A DNA stretch of 64,000 nucleotides, taken from Leptidea sinapis. Its lineage: Eukaryota; Arthropoda; Insecta; Lepidoptera; Pieridae. Of this stretch, positions 11,331 to 21,167 are shown in pieces (the stretch's first letter is position 1; each line of letters starts with the position of its first letter). The notes below the pieces were generated by a model that was not told the DNA's origin, did not search any database, and saw only the letters and a program-made list of their open reading frames with translations. The stretch spans positions 2,301,501 to 2,365,500 of the forward strand of contig NC_066266.1 of assembly GCF_905404315.1 (NCBI RefSeq), in the 5' to 3' direction. The position numbers were made by a program, and so were the translations under genes.

Positions 11331-11802
11331 TCATTTTGCAATATAATTACATTCAATTGTTATAACAAAACGTTTTTTTCTCGTGTTCGCGTCTCTCTTT
11401 CAGTAGTGGTGTGGTGCGGGCAGAGATCTGTGCCGGCGTTCACTACGTGAGTGCCGGTAGAGCAGTGTTAGCACTTTTGAGTTATTTAATCATAATCATT
11501 TACTAATAAATTAATTTTATATCAATCTACCCTTTAATTTATCAATTATTTTCAAATAGGTAAGTTAAATGTCTCCTTTATTTTGAAGTTTCATTGTTTT
11601 CTTTTAAATGGTTATTAAATAGGTGAGAGAATTTATAATAAAAAGGTATTGAAATGTCAGAGTGTTTACGTGTGTCATATAGACTTAATGCTAAACGAAT
11701 AGAAGAAGCTGTGCTATATGAAGATGGCCAAATAAAGATTTGATAGTAGATGTGATATCGACATACATACACTCATCTCGCGTCTGTCTGAATCAATGGT
11801 TT
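11331..11802. other. Unassigned stretch with a GC-richer hairpin
   Basis: A GC-richer patch at 11405-11475 (GTGCGGGCAGAGATCTGTGC) contains an imperfect inverted repeat, CCGGCGTTCAC / GTGAGTGCCGG, at 11433-11456. Otherwise nothing recognised. Confidence 0.35.
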
Positions 11803-12240
11803 TGTATAAAAGGGGGCAAACGGGCAAGAGGCTCACGGGATGGGATTGGTGAGGCAACCGCCCATAGACATCCGCAGCAACAGGTGTCAAGAGGTGCTTT
11901 GCCGGCCTTTAAGATGGGAGAATGTTCTTGAAGGTCCCTAAGTCGTATCAGTTAGGGAAAACAGCAGCCGGTAATTGATTTCACAATGTGGCTGTGCGAG
12001 GCAAGTAATTTCTTGCAAAACGCGTGGTTGTGGTATGCCAGACGTCAACGTGATGCTAGTGGTACTTAGCATTCTGATGGTCAAAGTATAATTAAGTATA
12101 AGTAATTGACGATCAAGCCAATCAGAGATGGCTTGATCGTCAATTGTTCGAGCCGCTCTTTATTGTATGCGGTCCAATGGAAGAATCTGGTATTGGGGAG
12201 CGCCCGCCCAGCGGTGAGAACACTACTCCGTGCTTCTAGG
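11803..12240 (+). repeat. Family E dispersed repeat
   Basis: Begins AAAAGGGGGCAAACGGGCAA, GAGGCTCACGGGATGGGATT, then AACCGCCCATAGACATCCGC, TGCCGGCCTTTAAGATGGGA, AAGGTCCCTAAGTCGTATCA, AATGTGGCTGTGCGAGGCAA and AAAACGCGTGGTTGTGG, ending near GCGCCCGCCCAGCGGTGAGA. The organisation (ACGGG.CACCTGATGG, CCGGCCTTTAA, then CACA.TGTGGCTG) parallels family B, so B and E may be relatives. Only one copy is in the window, so the identification rests on general recognition. It includes a perfect 17-bp hairpin at 12104-12145. Confidence 0.6.
12104..12145. repeat. Perfect 17-bp hairpin
   Basis: AATTGACGATCAAGCCA at 12104-12120 is followed by an 8-nt spacer and its exact reverse complement at 12129-12145. It lies between recognisable parts of family E. 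It could be a structural part of that element or a separate insertion footprint. Confidence 0.9.
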
Positions 12241-12549
12241 GAAGATAATATATTTTATTCACCAGTGCTTCGTTTTAAGCTTACAATTACTTATGTAAAC
12301 GCTTAGTATTATATAATATATCATATAGATTATATGCCATACCTATGTTATAATTTGCTTTTAGGACACTATCAAAAATATCATCTATATAGTTTGTGTA
12401 AATATGTTAACGAGCGGAATTATTCATTTTGTAAGTCATAAAGGTTACCAGTGTGAAAAACAATGTTACAATTAACCTAATTACTGTACAAACTGTAATT
12501 AATATATGCAAAGGAGAACCGCCTTTATTGCCCTTCCATAAAAACTACA

Positions 12550-12595
12550 GTGGGTTGGGCATATTTGAATATTATGATAATATATGCCTACCCAC
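12550..12595. repeat. Imperfect hairpin
   Basis: GTGGGTTGGGCATAT at 12550-12564 pairs with ATATGCCTACCCAC at 12582-12595 with one bulge, around an AT-rich loop. Nothing shows transcription. Confidence 0.6.
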
Positions 12596-13489
12596 TTTTA
12601 CGGTGTTACTCTTATAGAGGATTACTTAATCTACTTATTCGTTTTTTTGGTACAGCAGATATTCTTGTGAATTTAAGTGATCACTTGCGCCCATGCTCTT
12701 ACGCCAGTTGTTTTATGTTTTGGCATTTGGGAAGAGGTTTCCGCTTTTGTTAGAAGTGTCTTCTTGTTAGTCGTGTTCGTCATTACTGCAGGTCGTGTCT
12801 ACTCTAGTCATGGGTCTGAGTCATGGTTTACTTATCTAAGATTACGAAAGCTCTCAGATATCACATTAGGAAAGCAGATCCTATATAAATCCACAGTTAT
12901 CCACAGCGATTGCTTACAATAATTTGCGATTACTACCTGACAAATGGGTGTTCAGCCCGCTCACCTCACTTCGTTGAGTGAATAGTTTGCATTGAGCATA
13001 CATAGATAATATCAGCTATAAAATATGTAGTAGATTCATAATATTATTAGTAATCTACCGTGTTATAAGGTTAATGACACACATAGTATTATTTTTATCA
13101 AAACGCTAACATTTTAACCACAGTCACGACACGTACCTTATATGGGTAAAATCCAATTGTACCCCCTTAAGTAAACAACACCCACATTTGTGATAAAATC
13201 TCAACGATACGGGCAACATTACAACGTTTCTTTTTAGTCGGTTCAGTACATTATTATTGTCAAGTAGCATTCTAAAACATTATATTGCCTCTTTTGTTAA
13301 GAGAGCCAGTGACTTGCCTAAAGGGTTTCGTAAGTTTGAAATAAGCCAGTATTTACAGGACCACTTCGAACAGTACAGCTGTACTACTCCACAGCTGAAT
13401 ATCTAAGTGATCGGACAGCCTGAGACTAGATTATTATAATTTTATAACAATAGCCATGAAAGTACAATATTGAATATTTTTATTAAAAA
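12596..13489. other. Unassigned stretch
   Basis: Two overlapping open frames (12550-12753, 12677-12922) have no recognised domain and no supporting context. No repeat shared within the window was identified. Confidence 0.35.
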
Positions 13490-13560
13490 GAGCGCAAAAA
13501 ATGAATGCTGGGAGAGTTTCTTGCGCCGCTTCTTCTCTCTCAGAGCGCCATTTATTTATC
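13490..13560 (+). mobile_element. LINE 3'-region fragment
   Basis: GAATGCTGGGAGAGTTTCTT, GCGCCGCTTCTTCTCTCTCA and GAGCGCCAT form a block typical of the end of a lepidopteran jockey/CR1-like LINE. It resembles CTGAGTTTCGTGCGCCCGTT, CTTCTCAGGTCTGAGGC at 30362-30402. No reverse transcriptase frame is attached. Confidence 0.5.
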
Positions 13561-14909
13561 TAGTATATTAGAAATTTTATGTATAGAAAAAAAATAGAAT
13601 TTTAAATTCCAAATTGTAAAAGTACCATTAGATACATATTGTTGTATGGACTTGTCTTGTTTCGTTAACAAAAGACTGTATGAAATAAGAAATTTCAGAC
13701 CACCATGATACTAAATTGAATATAATTAAAACTAATGCGTGTAGCGCGTGTGTATGTCGGTCGGTTTGTCATTGAGTAAAGTTTGTGGCTCACTGAGGTT
13801 ACTCTTGGAGCTGTATAATAATAAGCAGCGCTTCAAACCTTCAAAGAACCTACAACATTTCTGAACCAATACAACATAGAGAACAAACCATGAACATTAA
13901 AAGCTTACGTGAGGCCGGCAATCTTATATAATATTTATATCAATATTTTGGATTGTAACACCAAAAACGCATTATAATATAATTATGATTGATATGTACA
14001 TGTAGGGACATAAGAGTTAGTGCAATACGACATACTTTCATAGGTATAATTACCATTTACAGATGTGACGATAATAACACATGATATAATAATAACTAAC
14101 TAAATAAAATACTAATAACTAAATAAAAAGTCAACCACAATATTAGGATATTCAAATATATTATGATATGATGATGACTTAATTTCTTTTAAATAGAGAA
14201 TCAAAGGTATCTTGTATGTTGAAATGTCTTAAAGGACAGTGGTATTTCTGATGTCCAGTAAACATGTTTGCCAACATGCCCAATATAACCTTAATAGAGC
14301 AAAAACAAATCCTATAGAGGTGTTAAATGTATAAAACAATGATTATTATATTTGCATTGTATTGGCTTATTGAAGAATAAAAAATTTGCAGTTCTTGTGC
14401 GAAACATTAATATTAAAAATTTATTAATTTTATTGTTATAAATAATAATATTATTTTACTAACACCTGGTGTGTCAGTACCCTAACTTGACATTACCGCG
14501 CCTATATTGTCTTACCCTGCTTTTATAATGTATATTGTAAACTTAGTGTTGGGCAAAAGTATCGATATTTTCAACGAGTTTAAATAATTTACAAAGACTT
14601 ACAGCCTAACTCAGTTTAGTTATGGTAATAGTTTAAGCTATGGTAGTGGATTAATCAATATTTAAATAACTGAAGTGTCCCACATCCAAAAAACGTTGCT
14701 AAATTTGATAGTAAAGAGAACGAAGTTTAATATATCTTGCACTTAATCATAATGAACTTCACCTTAGACACAATGCCATCATTGAAAGGGAACGAAGAAC
14801 ATTGTCCGTTAGAGCTAACATGATAGCTTCGTTTGTTCGAGAAAAATTAAAGACACTTGATGCAGAGTACAGATCTTTTTACACCTGCAATCTGTGGCTT
14901 GATTATGTG
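13561..14909. other. Unassigned AT-rich stretch
   Basis: No coding frame or shared repeat. ATA/ATT-rich runs occur at 14395-14460. Confidence 0.4.
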
Positions 14910-15213
14910 TTTTTTTATATATAAAGGGCGAGACGAGCAGGACTTTCAGCTGATAGTAACTTATACGTCCTCTCACTACAATGCAGTGCCTCAGGATTCT
15001 TGAAAAACCAAAAATTATAAGGGGCACGAGCGCAGTGCAAATGTCACCGTTTTCTCAACAAGATGTTAAGGCTCATTTGCCCAGTAATTTCACTAGCTAC
15101 GGCGCCCTTCAGACCGAAACACAGTAATGCTTATACATAACTGCTTCACGGCAGAAAAAAGCACCGTTGTAGTACCCATAATCTAGCTGGAATCCTGTGC
15201 AAAGGTGCCACTG
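14910..15213 (-). mobile_element. Family A copy, near full length
   Basis: T run, then AAGGGCGAGACGAGCAGGAC, TTTCAGCTGATAGTAACTTA, CACTACAATGCAGTG, through CGAAACACAGTAATGCTTAT and CATAATCTAGCTGGAATCCT to GTGCCACTG. The 3' hairpin is degraded here (CTCAGGATTCTTG present, partner TATAAGGGGCAC mutated). The outer stem keeps ACGGCGCC but its partner is GCACCGTT. Confidence 0.88.
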
Positions 15214-15399
15214 ATGTTTAAAGAATATAGCGTTCTGCAGGTCCAGTATGTATTCAGGGTACTTTGCCGTCTGCCATAACTTTGTAGCCAATTGGGGATG
15301 CTTGCCGAGGCACGGGTGAATTGATTTTTACAGTAATGCGAAAATCTAGCAAACCATACTGGAACCACTATGTGGTGAAGTTTACTCTATAGTTGGTTG

Positions 15400-15475
15400 C
15401 ATCTGGAATAGAGTTCTTCGAAAACCAAACTTAGAAGGAATGCCACACATCCAGATGGTGGGGATAATATTACAG
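15400..15475 (+). repeat. Family B fragment
   Basis: AGTTCTTCGAAAACC, then GGAATGCCACACATCCAGAT, GGTGGGGATAATAT. This matches the middle of family B (32505-32560, 6785-6840). Neither end of the element is present. Confidence 0.7.
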
Positions 15476-16104
15476 ATAGTGGCTTGTTCTTGCAGCACCA
15501 ATTAGGTCATATAGGCTCATTAGGCTATATGATCTAAAAGTTCCGTCCATTCCCTTAAAACCAAGGATAATATTAAAGGATACGAAGAATGTATTATCAC
15601 ACACTGTTATATAAGGTATGTTTACACAATATAAGTATGATAATATGAAAAGCATATCGATAAATACTCTCATTAACACATTGCACATCACTAGACAGAA
15701 CGTCATGCTCCACCGGTACTATCGGAACCCTTTCCAACATTTATTCATAGAAACTCCAAGCTAATTCCCACTTGGATAAGATAGAAAATAGAATAAACTA
15801 CGAATGTTTCATTTCTAAACAGAAATGGGAACTAAAAATCACACTGTCAATGCACGGAAGCCATTTATTTTTGTCGAATCAATTAAAATAATTGATTTCA
15901 CAGCACTGAAGCGGTTTCTGGGAAACGTTCACATCACTACAAATCGGATGTTTGACGTTATAACTTTCAAATTTGGAATCTGCTTGTCTATGAAAGTAGT
16001 TTTCTCTTCTCCACATGGTTAGTTTTAAGCAAATCGTAATTTTAGAATTGTAATTTTATCTTTTTCTTTTTCAACGCTTATAAATATGTATTTATGCTTA
16101 CAAT
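15476..16104. other. Unassigned stretch
   Basis: Two small open frames on opposite strands (15470-15706 minus, 15825-16022 plus) lack domain signatures. No shared repeat seen. Confidence 0.35.
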
Positions 16105-16330
16105 TTTACTAGCAGTTTCCACCCGCTTCGCTGGGCGAATTTTAAAAGGAAATAAATTAAATTTTATTACATTAGTAATAAAAAATAAGCAGCCAAAAAC
16201 CATCTAGGATAAATTTCGCATCGAATGGTGGTAGTTTAATGTCGATAGGATCAGTGGTTTAGGCGTGATTGAGCCTCAAACAAAGACCATTTTGAATAAA
16301 TATATATATAGTATTTTTTTTTCACCAGAA
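16105..16330 (+). repeat. Family P repeat
   Basis: Starts CTAGCAGTTTCCACCCGCTT, CGCTGGGCGAATTTTAA and contains AACCATCTAGGATAAATTTC, GCATCGAATGGTGGTAGTTT, ATGTCGATAGGATCAGTGGT and AGGCGTGATTGAGCC. The minus-strand copy at 22724-22825 shares the first two blocks. The CTAG-type start with CCCGCTTCGCTGGGC is a common lepidopteran repeat end; its class is not settled by this sequence. Confidence 0.65.
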
Positions 16331-16534
16331 TTAATTTTAATAAACAGAGATGCATCAAATTTGTAATAATTCTAATGAGCTTATAGAGCATTAAAATAGT
16401 TAACCGGCTTCCCTTAAAAGGTACACTTGTATTGGTTAGTAACTTATAATAAGTATAATTATAACAATATTAATTATACTTTTGTAACGGTAAGACTCAA
16501 AACTTACGTAACTGATTAAATTTAATATTAGAAC

Positions 16535-16625
16535 GTGGCGGGTGAGGATCGAACCGTGAACATAGTGGTTTGAGGTAACGGCTCTTCTTATGGCGACACC
16601 TATGCTTCAAGACCCAAATGTAACC
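16535..16625 (-). repeat. tRNA-like SINE head fragment
   Basis: On the minus strand: GCCGTTACCTCAAACC, ACTATGTTCACGGTTCGATC, CTCACCCGCCACG. GGTTCGATCC is a good RNA polymerase III box B. The cloverleaf is incomplete and the arms do not pair well, so it is a SINE head and not a tRNA gene. A similar GTGGCGGG.GAG.ATCGAA block lies the same way upstream of the C copy at 28128. Confidence 0.5.
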
Positions 16626-16639
16626 CAATTTTTTTTTAA

Positions 16640-17006
16640 GTGTGTGTGTGTACTTTTTATATATGCACGCAACAAGTTGTACTTCTTTGGCCTAACACAG
16701 CAAAAATCCTTAAAATTATTTATTCCTCGTGCTATTCTACGTTTGTAGAAAGAACAATATTGTAAAAATCTTGCAACGATAGCTTTGAAAATTAATTATT
16801 AAATAACGAATACGGCTGTACGGGCTTGAACCCTTTGCCTATCCTAATATAGGACGAAGAAACAAAAAAAATAACGAATGTCGCAAGCGTCAGAAAATTT
16901 TAGAAACCAACTTCATCCTGTTACTTTTGTGATACAGTGATGCGCTCGCATCTTAAAATTTCACTCTCATCATATTTTCATAACGCGCCTAAAGAAGTAC
17001 AACTTT
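16640..17006 (+). mobile_element. Family C MITE-like element, complete
   Basis: A GT run, TATATATGCACGCAAC, then inverted end AAGTTGTACTTCTTTGGCC; interior TTATTTATTCCTCGTGCTAT, TCTACGTTTGTAGAAAGAAC, GGGCTTGAACCCTTTGCCTA, GTGATGCGCTCGCATCTTAA; right inverted end GCGCCTAAAGAAGTACAACTT. The inverted ends have kept complementary changes (GTAC in both against TATAC in the 10.6-kb copy). No coding frame. Confidence 0.9.
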
Positions 17007-18189
17007 AAAAAAAAATTTTACTATTATACCCGAAGGTGATTACAAATCTCGAATGCCCACATAATATTGATTGTTTAATAAAAAAAATATTCAAAGACTA
17101 AGATCTCCTACAACACAGCATAGAACATAAACAAGATTCGCTCTACGTTCAATTTCGTAAGCCAAAACAATATTATTGTACAAATGTACAGTGTACACAG
17201 AACACATTGCATTTACGCACAAAGTAAAAGCTTTGCCATTAATTTGGTTTCCAGGCATTTAGGTATTACGCGTGTCGAATATTAATAAGACGATGCATTG
17301 ATTGAGTAACGATCCTGTACGCTCACGCGCGCTGTAGGCGGCGGCCATTGTGAAATGTTTTAGCGGGAATTACATTGCATTTCTGTGCTCTATGATTAGT
17401 TACTCTATTTTTAAACTGTTCCATTTTCAAACGCATACCTATTGGGACAGCTGTGCTATAATTTTTGAAGGAAATGTAGTTTTAGGTGCGTTGTGGACTA
17501 TTGGCGGGAATATTTATGAAAAATTCGAACGCGTTCTATTTATTATTAATTATTATTATTACAAAGAGGATGTAAATATACTACATAAATACGCAATAAG
17601 AGGAAGGCCTGCCTAAGTAAAAATTGAAAGTACAATGCCCATTATGTATGCAACTTCGTAACATGTTGCTTCAAATTCGTTTGAGACTAGATATATTATA
17701 TTAACACCTACAAGTTTTTTTTATAAAAAAAAACGCGGGTCCCGGATATATTTTATAAAATCGAACATAACCTCAAAACTAGGCAAGTAGATATTATATT
17801 TTGTTGAATAACGTATTATAGCACACTTTAGGATATTTTTATCTAATCTGTTACCTACATATACAGATAAATTTATCATTTCTATATCCTACCTACATAA
17901 TCAATAGCTCCCTTCTCAAGATGATATTCCAAAAAATGTTGGTGCAAGTACCTGAAACAAAAAATGACAATAATTAATTATAGAAACATAATTTAATATG
18001 TCATAGGTACGTGCTTCAGAGATATAATATTATATAATAGACTCTATATAAAAAATCTATAAACCACAAATCTCCTACAGTTCTTTACCGATCATTTTGA
18101 AATTCTCACAAAACATTGTATTCATAAACGGCCGAGTTTTTATAAATGTATATAATATAAACGAGACACTGAGAAGCGTTGCTGGGTGT
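17007..18189. other. Mostly unassigned, with a CpG-rich patch
   Basis: 17280-17350 is CpG-rich for the window (GCTCACGCGCGCTGTAGGCG, GCGGCCATTG), followed by GTTTTAGCGGGAATT and later TTGGCGGGAAT, both E2F-like. An 88-codon open frame starts in it at 17350 but has no recognised domain. It could be a promoter or first exon, not provable here. Confidence 0.35.
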
Positions 18190-18489
18190 AAACTGTAAGT
18201 TTTTTCTTTATGAAAATAAGGGACGAGACGTTTAGCTAATGGTAATGGATACGCCCTACCCATTACCATGCAGTGCCACTCAGGATTCTTGAAACACCCA
18301 ATAATTCTGAGCGGCACTACAATTACGCTCGTCACCTTGAGATAAGATGTTAAGACTGATTTGCCCTTGTAATTTCACTATCCACGGCGCCATTCAGACC
18401 GAAAAAAACACCGGTTTATACATTACTGTGTTACACCCATAATCTAGCCGGCTTCCTGTGCAAAGGAGCGTACCACTGCTAAACTGTAA
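18190..18489 (-). mobile_element. Family A copy with perfect 9-bp target duplication
   Basis: The element (18199-18480) is flanked by AAACTGTAA at 18190-18198 and again at 18481-18489. It runs from a T run (TTTTTTCTTTATGAAAATAA) through GGGACGAGACG, TACCCATTACCATGCAGTGC and CACTCAGGATTCTTG (paired with AATAATTCTGAGCGGCAC) to CAAAGGAGCGTACCACTGCT. The duplication plus the A tail argue for target-primed or similar retroposition. The outer-stem region is partly deleted. Confidence 0.93.
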
Positions 18490-19016
18490 ATGGTATAATA
18501 TATAAATATAATCTTATGATAACATTTTAATGCATAATAAAAAGAAAATATGTAACATAATTAAAGCTATAACAAAGCCTATATTTTCTCTGTTTCTGAA
18601 CAACTCTACATTCGGATGTTTACATTTTCTGCTACATCAAGGTAGTTCTATTCTCTTTGGTCTCGAAATATTTTCAATTGGTTTCCTGTGGATTTATTTT
18701 GAGCTGAAATAGTATCTGAACCAAATAAGTCTACAAGGGCATATATAGTTTAGCAAAGCTTGTATTGTGCAAATTGCTACATGGTTAAATTCACATTCAA
18801 AATCTTTTCATTGCACGTCACGTTCGGTAATACAAAATGGTGGAACATCATAAAGGTAAATAATATTATATGACTCCCTGCAAGGGCGCAGCAACATTTT
18901 ATATTAACAAAATAAATACTATTAGGGCGTTAGTTCCGGAAATATTACAAATACTTCTATACAACATATTTCAAACATAAAAGTTATTGTCAAACATAAC
19001 AAATCTTATAACTATA
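18490..19016. other. Unassigned stretch
   Basis: A 60-codon open frame at 18530-18712 shows no domain. No shared repeat recognised. Confidence 0.4.
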
Positions 19017-19300
19017 TTCAAATTCAAAGTCAAATAAACTTTATTCAATTACCCCCTTATTCATAATGGTCCGCTATCTTTAAACAGCCGCTTAAGAGTG
19101 TTTTTTCTCATTCTGACTTAGGTCAATAGAAGAAGACAGAGTGAGAATTAGCAATGCTTTAAGTTAGCAGACTATTATGAATAAGGGGGTTGGGCTTAAA
19201 CTAAACGCTTTTGAATAGTTACAATAAAAAGTATAGCTCGTGAGAAGAACATACAAGAAACTCTATTTTACAATGGCTGTAATATACATAACAAATAAGT
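19017..19300 (-). mobile_element. LINE 3' region, split by a foldback element
   Basis: Starts TTCAAATTCAAAGTCAAATA, AACTTTATTCAA (3' end on minus strand), then after the insertion continues GGGCTTAAACTAAACGCTTT, TGAATAGTTACAATAAAAAG, TATAGCTCGTGAGAAGAACA, TACAAGAAACTC. The GCTCGTGAGAAGAACATACA block recurs at 45158-45180. This is the untranslated end of a lepidopteran LINE; no coding part remains. Confidence 0.65.
19050..19191. mobile_element. CCCCCTTATTCATAA foldback MITE
   Basis: Ends are ACCCCCTTATTCATAAT and ATTATGAATAAGGGGGT. The arms continue to pair inwards (GTCCGCTATCTTTAAA with TTTAAGTTAGCAGAC; TCTCATTCTGACTTAGGTC with GACAGAGTGAGA), so most of the 142 bp folds back. This is a widespread insect foldback family by recognition. 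It has no coding capacity and sits inside a LINE end, so it is the younger insertion. Confidence 0.88.
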
Positions 19301-19956
19301 TTGTAATGTGCTGCATGGTATGGATAATTTAGTAATTAAAAGAAATATTTGTAGCGAAGAATCAAAAGCGCTTAGTTTAAGTCTATTTCATAAAAAAAAA
19401 GTATTTAAAAGTAGTAATTTCTTCTTTCTTAATTTTTTGTCTGACAGAAGAATATTTTATATTTTTGTTAGTACTATTATATCACATAGAACAATAGAAA
19501 CTACAGAAATATTAACAACAAAAGTCAGAACGTAACAATGAAAACTTAAGAAACAAAGCAGTGATAGTATGAAAATATCACGTCATGTACTTAACAGTAA
19601 TGAAACTGCGAACCGTACTGACGCAACAGGACGAGCACGAGGGGATGAAAGGGGAACAGGAGGGGGCTTCGCGTTCCAGCGAGGTCCAGATATTATGTGG
19701 TCGTGCAGTAAATTGTCGCACTTATCAGCGTGGTGAAATAGGGCGCTGATGACAGAATCATTGAGAAAATGATGTTTACTCTATGACATCATGATGATTT
19801 GAGCTCAAGGCGTGTGACTCTTCTAACTTGGCAAATAGATAACGCAATGCAAACACTTGTATAATATGCGTGGTCACTTGTGATATTGTGACATAAAATA
19901 TTAAACTATGTATTTTCATTACATGTTCACGCGAGTGTCAAATATTTAAGACTTAT

Positions 19957-20665
19957 TGTGTATGTACTAATGTATGCAATCAAGAAACTTCTTCGGCATA
20001 ACAAAAGAAAAATCTTTAAAATTATTTATTCCAGTGGGAGGCTCCTTTGCACAGTATGCCGGCTTGATTATGGGCAGTAATGAGTAAAAATTACTGTGTT
20101 TCGGTCAGAAGGGCGTCGTAGATAGTGAAATTACTGGGCAAATGACACTTAACATGTTATGTCTCAAGGTGACGAGCGCAATTGTAGTGCCGCTCAGAAA
20201 TTTTGGGTTTTTCAATTATCTTGTGCGGCACTGCATTGTAATGGGCAGGGCGTATCAATCACCATCAGCTAAAACGCCTTGCTCGTCTTACAGCTTATTT
20301 TCATTAAAAAAAAGTTCCTCGTGCTATTCTACGTTTGTAGAAAAAATAATTCTCTAAAAATCTTGCAAAGATTGCTTTTGACAATTATGAATTATTGTTA
20401 AGTAATAAATACGGCTGTATGAGCGTGAACCCTTTGCCTGTCCTATCAATGCACCCAGAAACAAAAAAACTTACAAATTTCGCAAACGTTTTCAAAATTT
20501 CTGAAAACTTTAGTTGAGAATTAGATGTCGATGCGCGCAACGTAATTTTTTAAAAGGCATATTTTAGCAAACAACTTAAACCTGTTACAGTGATGCGCGC
20601 GCATCTTAAAATTTCACTGTCATCATTTTTTGATAACGCGCCTAAAGAAGTATTTTATCTTTAAA
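19957..20665 (+). mobile_element. Family C element split by family A
   Basis: Left portion 19957-20032: GTATGTACTAATGTATGCAA, CAAGAAACTTCTTCGGC (decayed inverted end), AAATCTTTAAAATTATTTAT, TCC. Right portion 20315-20665: TTCCTCGTGCTATTCTACGT, TTGTAGAAAAAATAATT, AACCCTTTGCCTGTCC, GTTACAGTGATGCGCGCGCA and GCGCCTAAAGAAG. Rejoining the coordinates 20032 and 20319 reproduces the uninterrupted order in the copies at 16.7 and 28.2 kb. Lower similarity of the left end suggests an old copy. Confidence 0.88.
20033..20314 (+). mobile_element. Family A copy nested in family C
   Basis: AGTGGGAGGCTCCTTTGCAC to TTATTTTCATTAAAAAAAAG. TTCC is duplicated on both sides (20029-20032 and 20315-20318). The 5' half has a deletion: GGGTACC...AAGCAGTAATG is reduced to GGGCAGTAATG. 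The 3' hairpin GTGCCGCTCAGAAATTTTG / TTGTGCGGCAC is present with one defect. Confidence 0.92.
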
Positions 20666-20771
20666 AATTTTAATTAATCATTTAAGAACCTTATAGAATA
20701 CGGTGTACCGTTAAAGTTAACAAACAAACAAGCGTACAGTCCAACTTAATATGTTATTTATGATTTTTGAT

Positions 20772-21167
20772 GAAAAATTCTGAGCGCACGTCTCCTTGAG
20801 ACATATTATGAAGTTAAGTCTCATTTGCCCACTAATTTACTAGCTACGGCGCACTTCAGACCGAAACACAGTAATACTTGCACTTAGATCATTTATACGT
20901 CTAGATAGTCTGTGACATTTGTGTGATAATTGAGGTTAACTGTTAACCTCTATTTTCAGCAATGCATGCACGCCAACACAAAGTGACATGCAAATCATGA
21001 GGGGAAGACGTAGCTTGTCACGCACACTAAAGTATTAACTTGGCCTGTTATCATCGGTTGTCTAGCAGCAAGAAACTATATCTAGACGTATAAATTATCT
21101 ATGGCTTGCACACTATTTATTGTTTGCTGCAGAAAAAGAACATTTTTGGTACCCATGCCTCCCACAC
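20772..21167 (-). mobile_element. Family A copy split by family D
   Basis: Left part 20772-20883: AAAAATTCTGAGCGCACGTC, CCTTGAGACATATTATGAAG, CATTTGCCCACTAATTTACT, AGCTACGGCGCACTTCAGAC, CGAAACACAGTAATACTTGC. Right part 21105-21167: CTTGCACACTATTTATTG, CTGCAGAAAAAGAACATTT, TTGGTACCCATGCCTCCCAC. Together they follow the minus-strand A order, with a small deletion near CCCATAATCTAGCC. The 5'-most tail (A run end) is missing. Confidence 0.82.
20884..21104 (+). mobile_element. Family D MITE-like element, complete
   Basis: Terminal inverted repeat TTAGATCATTTATACGTCTA at the left against TCTAGACGTATAAATTATCT at the right. The flanking A sequence CTTGCAC is present on both sides (20877-20883, 21105-21111), a 7-bp target duplication. 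Interior blocks: GGTTAACTGTTAACCTCTAT, CAATGCATGCACGCCAACAC, GTCACGCACACTAAAGTATT, GGCCTGTTATCATCGGTTGT, CTAGCAGCAAGAAACT. No coding frame. A 7-8 bp duplication would suit hAT-like mobilisation, but the ends are not diagnostic. Confidence 0.88.
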
